NCBI GenBank assembly: GCA_014323865.1 | Contig: JACONG010000016.1 | Span: forward strand, 81,685 to 145,684 | Origin: Rhodospirillales bacterium | GTDB lineage: Bacteria; Pseudomonadota; Alphaproteobacteria; SP197 | Direction: 5' to 3' | DNA length: 64,000 bases | In this document: positions 8,548 through 17,211 of the stretch, piece by piece | Position numbering within the stretch: the first letter of the stretch is position 1 | Layout of the letters: each line of letters begins with the position of its first letter | The notes under the pieces: model-generated | Databases searched by the model: none | Told to the model about the DNA's origin: nothing | What the model saw: the letters and a program-made list of their open reading frames with translations, nothing else | Program-made: the position numbers and the translations under genes

Positions 8548-9141
8548 TCAAGATCCGGGCCAGGGCGGCTGGCGCGGCACGAAGACACGAATGCTATCGC
8601 CTTCCGCGACCGGACCGTCCTTTTCGACCCAGGCGGTCACGCCGCGCCGATGCTTGGCGTTCTTGACGAAGAGGTTCGCCTTGCTGCCGTGCACCTTCTT
8701 GATCTCCTTGGCGGGAAAGCCACAGGGTTGGTTCTCCATGTCGACCACCAGGCTCAGGCCGCCACTGAACAGAAGCCGGGTCGACGGCGGCAGAAGTGTG
8801 AAGTGTGGGATTCCGGAGACCAGCAGGTTGGCGCCGAGCCATTCGGGCTCGATCACATCGAGCCCCATGCCCTCGGCCACCAGCGCCATCTCCTCTTCGG
8901 AGATGATCGAGAGCTGGCGGACATTGCGGATCTCGGTGCCTTCCTCGTAGATCTCCGCCACACGCACGCAGGACTTGCGCGTCAGGCCGGTGTGGTACTC
9001 GCCCGGGAAGCCTTCGAACGTCACGTCAATCGGCCCGGTCGCCGCGGCACTCCCGATGCCAGTCTCGTCGGTACGGCTCTGGGGCACGATCAGGATTCGC
9101 CGCACCTCGCCTGTGCAGGACGCTTCCTCGAATGTCGCCAT
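8548..9141 (-). CDS. MOSC domain protein
   Basis: 197-residue MOSC (molybdenum cofactor sulfurase C-terminal) domain protein of the stand-alone YiiM-like class. Supporting features are GPIDVTFEGFPGEYHTGLTR, the RQLSIISEEE strand, LGANLLVSGIP and the conserved cysteine in MENQPCGFPA, thought to carry sulfur to molybdenum. Partner enzymes are unknown here. The frame is intact although both neighbours are decayed. Confidence 0.8.
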   Translation of the reverse strand: MATFEEASCTGEVRRILIVPQSRTDETGIGSAAATGPIDVTFEGFPGEYHTGLTRKSCVRVAEIYEEGTEIRNVRQLSIISEEEMALVAEGMGLDVIEPEWLGANLLVSGIPHFTLLPPSTRLLFSGGLSLVVDMENQPCGFPAKEIKKVHGSKANLFVKNAKHRRGVTAWVEKDGPVAEGDSIRVFVPRQPPWPGS

Positions 9142-9233
9142 GATCTTGCTTCCTCGTTCGCGATTAGCGAACGTTAGAGCGGTTCGGGCTTGGGCGGAAC
9201 CATAGCCCCAACCTCAGCGAGCTCCATACCGAC

Positions 9234-10164
9234 ATGCAGTGGGACTCCAGCCTCGGCCTCCGCACCGTGGCAAAGACGCTGAGGGAGAACTACGACCTCA
9301 AGGCGCTCGACTTCACGTCTTGGACCGAAACATCGACGGCCCGCGAGCGGCGCGTGGCGCTGGTCTCCACGGGCTCGTTCTACCGAAAGGTCGACCAACC
9401 CCATCGCTTCCCGGGCTACAACTTTCGGGATATTCCGGCAGATGCCCACGACGTCCAGACTAACCATGTCTCGATCATTCTCGAACGCACCAGCTTCCTG
9501 CAGGACATCAACGTCGCGCTGCCGTTCGACTGGCTTGATGAGGCGGCCGCTGCCGTTACGATCGGGTTGGTCGCCTTGACGCACTACAACTTCAACGGCG
9601 GCAGCGCCTTGATGGGTATCGAGGGATACGAGCGCTACGCGGTCGAGGTCGCCGGCCGACTGCAGAACGGTGGCGTCAGTACGGTGCTCTTCTGCCCCCT
9701 CTGACCGGCTTGCACGTGCGCCGTGAGCGGTCTTGCGAACTATATGGAGCGCGAGGGGCTGGCGACGGCGAACGTTTCGCTGGTGCGGCTGCACTCCGAA
9801 CTGGAGCCGTCGCCGCGGGCGCTCCCGGGTGCCCTACCTTCTGGGCCGGCCCTTCGGTGCGCCAAACAATCCGGCGCTGCAGACCGACGTCATGAGCCGC
9901 CTGTTCGGCCTGCTCGACACCGCGACCGAGCAGACCCTGCTCGACACCGATGTCGAAGCTCCCGGCACACCGGCGCGCGACGCCTGGCAACCCGGCGTCA
10001 CGTTCGATCATCTGCCGGCGGATCCGGTCGATGTCGCAACGCTGCTCTATGCGTTTATGCGTTCCGCGACGAGCGTGCGGTTCTCGACATGCATCACGCA
10101 GAGGCCGTGCGGGCGCATGGCCCCTCCATGGCCGGCCCCAGCGTCCTTACTTCCGACGACCTGA
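9234..10164 (+). pseudogene. Glycine/betaine/sarcosine reductase selenoprotein B-like gene, broken
   Basis: The first frame (9234-9704) reads as the N-terminal half of the GrdB/PrdB-like family: ERRVALVSTGSFYRKVD, the FRDIPADAHDVQTNHVSI segment, and GVSTVLFCPL, ending in TGA at 9702-9704. In the same frame the protein resumes as PACTCAVSGLANYMEREGL. The TGA therefore occupies the catalytic Cys/Sec position of the CPxC(H/T) motif. Further on, one-base shifts are needed near 9820 (to reach VPYLLGRPFGAPNNPALQ) and near 10065 (to reach RDERAVLDMHHAEAVRAH). Two frameshifts make a pseudogene most likely, unless they are sequence errors. The 3' boundary is approximate. Confidence 0.7.
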
Positions 10165-10179
10165 TCACGCTGATCACCG

Positions 10180-10592
10180 ATGCGTTCGCCCACCGTCACG
10201 TCGGCGAACGCCGGGGTCATTCTGGCGGCGATCCGGGACAAGGATCACCTGAACCCGGCCCTGGTGCAGATCCCCGATTGCCCAGCGGTTCTGGTCATGC
10301 GCCGCGTCCAGCGCTTGGTGAGTGACGGTCTGGTCGAAGGTGCTGTTTGCAAGGGAAACGATCCGGAAGCCCTCTTGTTCCAATCACGGACATGACGACG
10401 GACGGTCACACGTTCCTTGCCGCGTTGGAGCAACGCAGCATCTGGGACCGGCTGACGAAAGCGCTCAGTCCAGAAGACATGGCCACCCTGTCGGTGTGCA
10501 GGATTGCCGGGCTGGCGAAGGACCTGGTGCTGGCCGCGCCCCGGAAGAAGCTGGGGCTTCAAGCTGCGCTGAATTCACCGTTCATAATCTGA
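10180..10592 (+). pseudogene. DUF2513-like small protein, frameshifted
   Basis: Two adjacent frames form one coherent small protein: an N-terminal winged-helix-like part (VLVMRRVQRLVSDGLVEG) to about 10370, then, after a one-base shift, MTTDGHTFLAALEQRSIWDRL and a helical tail ending KKLGLQAAL. The G-H-x-F-L-x-A...W pattern resembles DUF2513 proteins of phage and accessory regions. Confidence in the family is moderate; the need for the shift is clear. Confidence 0.5.
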
Positions 10593-10787
10593 TCAAACCA
10601 GACCTGAAAATGTTTTTGGGTCTCTGCGGCACGTAGTATGCTGTTGACGCAAGCCACACCCCACCTAGCGACAAGGTGTTTCGATATCCGCTACCGTCCA
10701 GTCGTTCGCAGGGTTGTCCCGCATGCGCTGCAGAAGAACCCGATTCCGCGCCATTCGGCAAAAATACTTCGTTCGGGAATGCCGCGA

Positions 10788-11024
10788 TTACATCCCGCTC
10801 AACAGGTTCCTCGCCAGCACCGCCATCCACGCAGTGCTGAGCGCGCCTCCGACGACCATGATCCACTTCAAGTTCGTTTCGATCCGTGCGAACCGAATGT
10901 TCGTTTCGGCGAGCTTCTCGTCTATACGGGAGAACCTCTCGTCTATACGGGCAAACCCCACACGGAGATCCGTACGCAAATCAGCCAAATCCCCACGGGT
11001 CACGACGTCTGTGCTGTCCCGCAT
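10788..11024 (-). CDS. Small coiled-coil membrane protein, unknown
   Basis: 78 residues from the ATG at 11024, chosen because AGGGGA lies six bases upstream; an in-frame GTG at 11075 is possible. An amphipathic heptad segment (DLADLRTDLRVGFARIDERF and RIDEKLAETNIRFARIE) is followed by one C-terminal transmembrane helix (IMVVGGALSTAWMAVLA). The heptads are encoded by a 21-bp tandem repeat (10915-10956). The architecture recalls small XhlA-like or DUF1640-like proteins. Function unknown. Confidence 0.65.
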   Translation of the reverse strand: MRDSTDVVTRGDLADLRTDLRVGFARIDERFSRIDEKLAETNIRFARIETNLKWIMVVGGALSTAWMAVLARNLLSGM

Positions 11025-11094
11025 GGCATGTCCCCTATTGGTGACAAACTTGGGGTCTTCTACCATAAACCGCACATCGGTCGAATCGGTTTGC

Positions 11095-11421
11095 TTACTC
11101 CCGACAAACAGGCCGAGGTAAAGGACCCAGGCTCGTCGAGATCACCTGCGACGGCCCGTAGCGATGTTCGACCGAAAAGGTCCCGTCACTGCCAATGGTA
11201 CTGGTCCCAGCTCCAGCGCTCCTGTTCACCGATGCTTTCGACTTAAGGCCGCGGGTCTTGACGCCGATCAGCGCCGCGATACCCTCGGAATCGTCCTGAC
11301 GGGCGATCAGCCCCATATAGAAATGCCGTTCGCTGCAGGAGGTCAGCATGGCGCGCCGCTTTGCGCTCCAGTACTCGGTGAACGTGCCGTCGGGCCGGGC
11401 AAAGCGATCGCGCACGGGCAT
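11095..11421 (-). other. Unclassified ORF, possible remnant
   Basis: 108-residue frame (…RFARPDGTFTEYWSAKRRAML..., RHFYMGLIARQDDSEGIAALIG) that reads as plausible protein and extends about 19 codons further upstream to a TGA without a start codon. No family recognised and no ribosome site. Its low-complexity C-terminus suggests decay. Confidence 0.3.
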
Positions 11422-11648
11422 CAGGAGCCGGATCGTGCCGTCCGCGAAGTCGCGCCGGGCCTCTAGCCCTGCGCCGCCACAACCTCAGGAGAGGGTTTCC
11501 GGAACGTGCGCCTCATCGAAACCGATTTGCACATGAAGCGTCGGCCCAGACAGACCGGCTGTCCCAAGCGTCGCATTTGCAGACAGGGGTGATTCGTTTA
11601 GGATGGGCTGGAGATGACACTTGAACGCGGTAGGGAGTTTGGTATTCG

Positions 11649-11984
11649 ATGCCTTCCGAAAAACTGGACACGCAAAAGATGCAAGAGCTGTCTGTTGATG
11701 ACGATCTGACAGCTCCTGTTGTTGTCGCTGATACTGTGATGGGGGCGATTGAGACTGGTGGCCTGATCACGTTCAGTCTGGCTCAAACCATGTTCAGGGT
11801 TCGTTCCAAAGAGGATATGAAAGCCGAAACAAAAGTTGTCTTGCGGCTTGCGATACCTGTCGGCGCGTTCCCGGATATGGTGGCGTATTTTCGCACGCAA
11901 GTCCGTGAAATGCTGGAAGATGGTCGGCTGAAATCCTCAAAGGCTCAAAATGAACAAGTTCAACCGGAAATCGAGCGATCTTGA
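11649..11984 (+). CDS. Hypothetical 111-residue protein
   Basis: ATG-initiated frame with normal-looking composition: VMGAIETGGLITFSLAQTMFRV, then KVVLRLAIPVGAFPDMVAYFRTQV and a charged tail. The beta-strand followed by a V-x-L...P...L pattern is weakly reminiscent of DUF3467, but I would not assign it. The DNA from 11.6 to 12.5 kb is noticeably less GC-rich than the core genes, which suggests horizontal origin. It overlaps the next gene by 35 bases, so the two are probably cotranslated. Confidence 0.6.
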   Translation: MPSEKLDTQKMQELSVDDDLTAPVVVADTVMGAIETGGLITFSLAQTMFRVRSKEDMKAETKVVLRLAIPVGAFPDMVAYFRTQVREMLEDGRLKSSKAQNEQVQPEIERS

Positions 11985-12501
11985 GGCCCCCACTGTCGAT
12001 AACGCAGTTGTTCAACTCAGCGACTGGACGACCCACGTAAACCATGATGGTAAGAGGCGAGACATGGGCCCTGAAATACAACGCTACGTAGATGCCAGTG
12101 CACGCACAACCCACGCCGAAAACAGCGCGCGCTTTTCTGAACTCGAATCGAAAATCGAAACCAACGTCTTGCGACTGGAAGCCAAGATCGAAACCAACGT
12201 TTCGCGACTGGAAGCCAACGTCTCACGACTGGAAGCCAAGATCGACGCTATCCAGCCTGGAGTGACATGGCAGCAGATCGCGGGGATGCTGGCCGTCGCT
12301 GTTGCGACAGCATTGGGCGGTGTGTCGGCTTTGTTTTCTTACGGCAGCGATCAGTTTGGCAGTGGTGCGTCCCTGATGCGCATCATAGAGCAAAGGGTTG
12401 TGGAGCAACGCGAAATCGACGCGGAGCAGAACGCGCGGCTTAATGCGCTTATCGGTGTGCTGGAAAGGCAGAACACACCTATAGCACCGGAAGAGCCGTA
12501 A
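11950..12501 (+). CDS. Coiled-coil membrane protein with internal repeats
   Basis: 183 residues from ATG 11950 (AAAGG upstream); an alternative ATG at 12064 with AAGAGG would give a 145-residue form without the overlap. The N-terminal half holds heptads RLEAKIETNVSRLEANV encoded by two 33-bp repeats and a 21-bp partial repeat (12151-12237). One or two transmembrane helices follow (WQQIAGMLAVAVATALGGVSALF), then a second short helix. Its design resembles the proteins at 10788-11024 and 41348-42001. Function unknown. Confidence 0.65.
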   Translation: MNKFNRKSSDLEAPTVDNAVVQLSDWTTHVNHDGKRRDMGPEIQRYVDASARTTHAENSARFSELESKIETNVLRLEAKIETNVSRLEANVSRLEAKIDAIQPGVTWQQIAGMLAVAVATALGGVSALFSYGSDQFGSGASLMRIIEQRVVEQREIDAEQNARLNALIGVLERQNTPIAPEEP

Positions 12502-12639
12502 GCGCCTCCACGTTGTCCGCCCCACACGTTGCCGGGCGGGGCTGAGTCTACTCTATATCGACCGTGCGCAACCAAACAGAAGAGGGCGCTATGAGGATTT
12601 GCCAAGAAGGCTGTGGCGGCGGAACCTGAGCTAAGATCC

Positions 12640-13784
12640 TGCGCCGGAAAAACTGAAGGAATTGCCTGAATGGCCGGCAAGGTTGTCATTTGCACGCTTG
12701 AGCTTGATGCCGATGCCACGCGGATAGCAGAGACCGTTCTTGTGATGGCCCGGCCGGTTGCGTAGCTCACATCGGTCACGACGATCGTGCTTGCATCGAC
12801 CCGTGCCGACACCTCGTGCATGAGCCGTTCCGGTCGGATGGGCGCCTGATCGGAGGGGAAGACGTCCTGGCTTCAGACGCGCCAGCGTGCACGCAAGCCG
12901 TCGAGCAGATCGGCGAGTACCTCCTTCGCATCGCCCACAAGCGCCACAGCATTGGGAAAGTTCCGACCGATCTCCATGGGATCGGTGTCGATCTGGACGA
13001 TGCGGCAGTCCGGCCGCGTCAGGGTCCAGTCGAAGGAGCAGATCTTGCCGTTGCGCGAGCCTAAGATCAGCAGCGATCAGGCCCTTGCCGTTCATGGTGG
13101 TGGCAACCGGCGCGTCGAGCCCATCCGCAACACCCGAAAGCAAGGCGCCGCCATTACCCAGGACGACCGGCCGCTGCGCCCCCAGCAGGAGCCCGACGAT
13201 CTGGGCGGTCGCGGCACGGGACGCGCGGCTGCGCATTGACGGCACATGGGTATGACGGCCGGCGATATCGCCATCGGTCCAGTCGATTTCGATCTTCAGG
13301 AGATCGGGCGTGCAGAGGACGGCGCCCGTTCCCGGACGGCCCGAGGTCGCGATACGGAAGGCGTGGCGCACGATCTCAAGGCCGCGCTCGGGCAATTCCA
13401 GACGCCCGACCCATTTCGCGAAGGGTGCGAGCACCGCGGCACGATCAATCTCACTGGCGGCATGCCGTTCCCGGTTGGCCGGGATGATGTCCTAAAAGGA
13501 AGGCGATCACGGGGATCGACGACGTCTGGGCTCGGAGCAACCCTGTGATCATGTTCGTCGCGCCCGGTCACAGGTCGCCAGGCAGAATGCAGGGCCGTCC
13601 TGTCGCCTTCGCGTAGCCGTGCGCCATGATGGCGCCGTGTTTCTCGTCATGTGCCGTGACGATGCGGACCGTGTTGCCGTCCAGGTTGTGGACGATCTCC
13701 ATGGGGTCCTCCATGCCGACGACGCAGGTGACCCCTTGCTTCCTTGAGCAGCTGCGCGCCCGCAGCGCCGACCGTCGTGCGCAT
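12640..13784 (-). pseudogene. Thiamine-diphosphate enzyme (acetolactate synthase-like), degraded
   Basis: From an ATG at 13784 with GGGGAG upstream, the frame reads MRTTVGAAGAQLLKEAGVTC..., IVTAHDEKHGAIMAHGYAKATG and GPRCI-like PYR-domain features including the catalytic-type Glu in HDEKH. Frame changes occur before PGATNMITG, again before the central domain (RPVVLGNGGALLSGVADGL, TMNGKGLI), and again before the start of the PP domain (IVVTDVSYATGRA). The GDG...N thiamine-binding motif is missing. It lies directly downstream of the Rieske operon on the same strand and may once have been its last gene. Confidence 0.75.
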
Positions 13785-13879
13785 GGTGTGACTCCCCGTT
13801 CGCCGACGCGCGATCATACACATCAAAGGGCTGCGATCAGGCCCCGACCCTCAGGCGACCACCGATGCCGCAGACACTG

Positions 13880-14995
13880 TCACGCCGCCAGCGCCGCCTT
13901 GTAGTAGCGCCAGATCTCACGGCTGATATGCTGGGCACCGAACTCGCGGTTGTTGACGTAGCGGTTCCAGGGCTGCAGTCCCGAGGCCAAGTTGATCTGC
14001 TGGTCCGCGGTCACGACGTTGTCCTCACGGTAGGTCAGGTCCCAGAGATCGCACCAGTCCTTGACGAAGCCTGGGTCGGTGCCGCGGCGCGCATAGTAAT
14101 GCGTCGTGTGGCGGGTGCGGTCGGGTGCCATTGGCACCATGCCGGCATGGTGAACGATGTCGCCGTCGCCGAACCCGACGAAACCCGGAAAGGCCTGCAG
14201 CACCGGGTTGTCCGTCGTCGCGCTGTTCGAACCGTCGCGCGCTCGGCCGTGGTACATGTTGAAGGTATAGTTCGGACCGAGTTCGGTCTCGTAGGTGCCG
14301 GCCTCCGAAAGGTAGGCGTCGGCGAAGCTCTGACCGTGAATCCAACGACAGTGGTAACACTCCGCACCGTTGTCGTACCAAAGCTTCCAGTTGGTCTCGA
14401 CGTCGTAGACCACCTCGCGCACCAGCTCGTACTCGTCCGGATCGGGCGCCAGCCCTCCTTTCGTGCTCTTGGTGTAGGCTTCGCCCCAAAACTCGCTTAA
14501 CGGCGGTGCCTTGCCACCGGGATTGACGAAGATGGCCGGTCCCCATTGGGCGATCACGACGCGCCGCAGGCCCAACGCATCCTTGTCGAAGCCGGCCTCG
14601 CCGTCGGCATCGGGCGCATGGGCCAGCGTACCGTCGAGGTTGTAGGACCAAGCGTGATAGCGACAGACCAGACGCAGGCATTTCGACTGGTCGCGCTCGG
14701 CCACGGTGTAGCCGCGATGGCGGCAGATGTTGTAGAAGGCGTGGAGTTCACCCGCCCGGTCGCGGGTGACCACGATCGGCCAACGGCCCATATTCTTGAC
14801 CGCGACGTCGCCCGGATTTGCAACCTGATGGACCGAGCCGAAGTAGAGCCAACCCTTGGCAAAGATCGCCTCCATCTCGAAATCGAAGATCGCGGGGTCG
14901 CTGTAGAACCGCGTCGGCAGGCTCCAGTTGTCAGCGAGCCGAGCGTCGATCTCGGCGACGTCGATGCCGAGTGTCTCGGGACTGAACGTGGTCAT
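13880..14995 (-). CDS. Rieske non-heme iron oxygenase, alpha subunit
   Basis: 371 residues. The [2Fe-2S] ligands are in ICRHRG and VCRYHAW (about residues 92 and 112). The mononuclear iron site is in NGAECYHCRWIHGQSF (His-x4-His, about residues 213-218) within a C-terminal SRPBCC domain. The closest functional class by eye is quaternary-amine or small-substrate monooxygenases (GbcA/CntA/Stc2 type) rather than classical arene dioxygenases; no beta subunit is present. It ends the operon and starts four bases inside the stop of the FrhB-N-like gene (ATGA), its likely electron donor. No separate reductase is encoded nearby. Confidence 0.9.
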   Translation of the reverse strand: MTTFSPETLGIDVAEIDARLADNWSLPTRFYSDPAIFDFEMEAIFAKGWLYFGSVHQVANPGDVAVKNMGRWPIVVTRDRAGELHAFYNICRHRGYTVAERDQSKCLRLVCRYHAWSYNLDGTLAHAPDADGEAGFDKDALGLRRVVIAQWGPAIFVNPGGKAPPLSEFWGEAYTKSTKGGLAPDPDEYELVREVVYDVETNWKLWYDNGAECYHCRWIHGQSFADAYLSEAGTYETELGPNYTFNMYHGRARDGSNSATTDNPVLQAFPGFVGFGDGDIVHHAGMVPMAPDRTRHTTHYYARRGTDPGFVKDWCDLWDLTYREDNVVTADQQINLASGLQPWNRYVNNREFGAQHISREIWRYYKAALAA

Positions 14996-15477
14996 GATCG
15001 TGCCCTCTGTTTGGTTTCGGTGTTGCGGCCGTTCCTGAGCCGCTTCCGTGTGCCCTGTTTCTGGCGCTCGTACTCTTCCGCGTGGAGCCCGGCGGCATGG
15101 TCATCGAGCCGAAACCTGCGCGTGTGCCGCGCCAACCGCCCTTCGGCCGAAATGCGGATCGCATCATCGGTCGCGTATCCGCTGAACATGCGCAGGCAAA
15201 GGCCATAGAAGGGGTCCGCCTCGGTCTCCGCCTCAAGGAAACACTCAGGCAGGCTCTCGAGCCGCAGACCGGGACAGGTATCGTAGATCAGATCGACGGT
15301 TTCCTGGCCGAGCGGCCCCACCACCACCGGGCGCCGGTAACCGTTCTCGACCGTGACGATCCTGACGCTGTCGGGGCCTGCAAGGCTCTCGCAAAGGCCA
15401 TAGCCGATGCAGAGCCTGTCCTCGACGATGCGCTCAAGCCGCTCTCGGGCGGTGACCGCCGGTTCAGGAACTGTCAT
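14992..15477 (-). CDS. Short iron-sulfur protein related to the FrhB/FdhB N-terminal domain
   Basis: 161 residues. CIGYGLCESLAGPDSVRIV, ENGYRRPVVVGPL and YDTCPGLRLE match the N-terminal ferredoxin-like part of coenzyme F420 hydrogenase beta-subunit (FrhB) proteins, and DPFYGLCLRMFSGYATD matches the linker that follows. The large FrhB catalytic domain is missing; instead there is a basic tail of about 50 residues. The middle Cys of the usual CxxCxxC is Tyr, leaving Cys-x5-Cys ... CysPro, which would suit a [3Fe-4S] cluster. Coupling by ATGA to the Rieske gene suggests a dedicated donor. It could instead be a truncated relic. Confidence 0.65.
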   Translation of the reverse strand: MTVPEPAVTARERLERIVEDRLCIGYGLCESLAGPDSVRIVTVENGYRRPVVVGPLGQETVDLIYDTCPGLRLESLPECFLEAETEADPFYGLCLRMFSGYATDDAIRISAEGRLARHTRRFRLDDHAAGLHAEEYERQKQGTRKRLRNGRNTETKQRARS

Positions 15478-15480
15478 CGT

Positions 15481-15699
15481 TCAATCCACCGTCGCGGCGG
15501 CTTCTCGTTCCCGGCGCACCTGGGCCGTGCTCTTCTCGCCCATGTACCAGTCGGCGGGATCGACCTCCTTGAAGACGAGCCAGACGGACGAAGCCGGCGC
15601 GCCGAGCTCCTCGTCCATCGCCACGACCACACGCTTGGCGAAGGCATCCTTCTGCTCCCGGGTGCGGCCGGGCATCATTTCGACAGTGACGAGAGGCAT
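15481..15699 (-). CDS. 4-oxalocrotonate tautomerase family protein
   Basis: 72 residues with the invariant Pro after the start Met (MPLVTVEMMPGRTREQKDAF) that acts as the general base in 4-OT enzymes. The length is within the family range of 60-75. It is four bases upstream of the FrhB-N-like gene and 16 downstream of the aldehyde dehydrogenase gene, so it is in the middle of the operon. It may tautomerise an enol/keto-acid intermediate of the pathway. Confidence 0.88.
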   Translation of the reverse strand: MPLVTVEMMPGRTREQKDAFAKRVVVAMDEELGAPASSVWLVFKEVDPADWYMGEKSTAQVRREREAAATVD

Positions 15700-15715
15700 G
15701 ATCGGTCTCCTCGGG

Positions 15716-17203
15716 TTATCTGAGGTTGAGGGTGTTGGGCATGGCCTCGGCCGTGTTGAACCAGATGCATTTGGTTTCCTGAAACTCGTCGATCGCGTGA
15801 ATACCGCTCTCGCGGCCGACGCCTGATTGTTTGTAGCCGCCGAAGGGCGAGGCGTGGCTCACCTGGCGGTAGGTGTTCACCCAAACGGTGCCCGCGCGCA
15901 GGTGGCGGCTGACGCGGACCGCCCGGCGCAGGTTCATGGTCCAGAGCCCGGCGGCGAGGCCATAATCGGTATCATTGGCGATGGCGACAGCGTCCTGATC
16001 GCCATCGAAGGGGATCACCGCCAGCACCGGCCCGAAGATCTCCTGGCGGGCCAGCGCCATGGAGTTCGTCACGTCGGTGAAGATCGTTGGCGCGATGAAG
16101 AGGCTGCGGCCGCCCGCAGGGCCTTCGACCGGATGGCCGCCCAGCACACAGCGCGCACCGGATGCCTTGGCTTCGTTGATATGGCCCATGATCTTGTCGA
16201 ACTGCGGCTGGGTCGCCACCGGACCCATCTGGGTCGCGGGGTCGAGCGGGTCGCCGAACCTGAGATCGCTGCAGGCGGTCACCAGCTTGTCGACCACCTC
16301 GTCGTGGATCTGGCGCTGGACCAGCAGGCGCGACCCGGCGATGCAGGTCTGACCGGTGGCGGCGAAAATGCCGCCAGTGATGCCGTTTACCGCGTTGTCG
16401 ATCTCGGCATCGGCGAAGACGATGTTGGGCGACTTGCCACCGAGCTCCAGCGACACGTTGTGGAAGTGTTCGGCCGCCAGCTTGCCGACCACGCGCCCGC
16501 CCTCGGGCCCGCCCGTGAAGGTGACCTTGGCGATACGCGGATCCGAAACGAGAGCCGCGCCGATCTCTTTGCCGAATCCCGTCACCACGTTGACCACACC
16601 CGGCGGGAAACCCGCTTCGGCGAAGAGGTCGGCGAACACCAGCGAGGTGACCGAGGTGAACTCCGACGGTTTGAGCACCACGGTGCAGCCCGCGGCCAGC
16701 GCCGGCGCCATCTTCCAGGCCGCCAGCATGAGCGGGGAGTTCCACGGCGTGATCGCCACGACCACGCCCATTGGCTCCTTGACCGTGAGGTTCAGCACAT
16801 CGCCGTTGCCGTTGGGCACCACACCGCCCTCGACCTTGTCGGCCAGGCCGGCGAAGTAGCGATACCAATCGGGGATACGGCGAATCTGGCCCGTTGTCTC
16901 CGAAATGCGTTTGCCGTTGTCCCGGCTTTCGAGCTCGGCCAGATCGTCGGCACGCTCGGCGATCAGGTCCGCCAGTCGGAACATCAGCGCAGCGCGGGCG
17001 GCAGGCTGCATGTCGCGCCATGCCGGGTTCTCGAACGCAGCCACCGCCGCGCCGACGGCCGCTGCGGCATCATCGGAATCTCCACGCGGTACCCGCGCCC
17101 AGGGTTCGCGCGTGTAGGGAAACTCGCTCTCGAACCACTGGCCCGAGGCGGCGGCGCGGCGTTCGCCGCCGATCAGCATGAGGTGGTCCTGGAGATCGGT
17201 CAT
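15716..17203 (-). CDS. NAD(P)-dependent aldehyde dehydrogenase
   Basis: 495-residue ALDH-superfamily enzyme. Visible motifs: VVAITPWNSPLMLAAWK, KPSEFTS, VTFTGGPEGG, the catalytic Glu in LELGGKSPN (about 262), the nucleophilic Cys in GQTCIAGS (about 296), and EIFGPVLAVIPF. It resembles betaine-aldehyde / gamma-(trimethyl)aminobutyraldehyde-type dehydrogenases in general layout, but specificity cannot be read from sequence alone. Likely oxidises an aldehyde released by the Rieske or flavoprotein step. Full length with a normal start. Confidence 0.93.
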   Translation of the reverse strand: MTDLQDHLMLIGGERRAAASGQWFESEFPYTREPWARVPRGDSDDAAAAVGAAVAAFENPAWRDMQPAARAALMFRLADLIAERADDLAELESRDNGKRISETTGQIRRIPDWYRYFAGLADKVEGGVVPNGNGDVLNLTVKEPMGVVVAITPWNSPLMLAAWKMAPALAAGCTVVLKPSEFTSVTSLVFADLFAEAGFPPGVVNVVTGFGKEIGAALVSDPRIAKVTFTGGPEGGRVVGKLAAEHFHNVSLELGGKSPNIVFADAEIDNAVNGITGGIFAATGQTCIAGSRLLVQRQIHDEVVDKLVTACSDLRFGDPLDPATQMGPVATQPQFDKIMGHINEAKASGARCVLGGHPVEGPAGGRSLFIAPTIFTDVTNSMALARQEIFGPVLAVIPFDGDQDAVAIANDTDYGLAAGLWTMNLRRAVRVSRHLRAGTVWVNTYRQVSHASPFGGYKQSGVGRESGIHAIDEFQETKCIWFNTAEAMPNTLNLR

Positions 17204-17211
17204 GGCGAGCC

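Noticed and set aside
8150-13880. Integrated element with attachment sites at tRNA-Gly
   Set aside because: No second copy of the tRNA 3' end and no integrase were seen, so only a decayed accessory zone is claimed.
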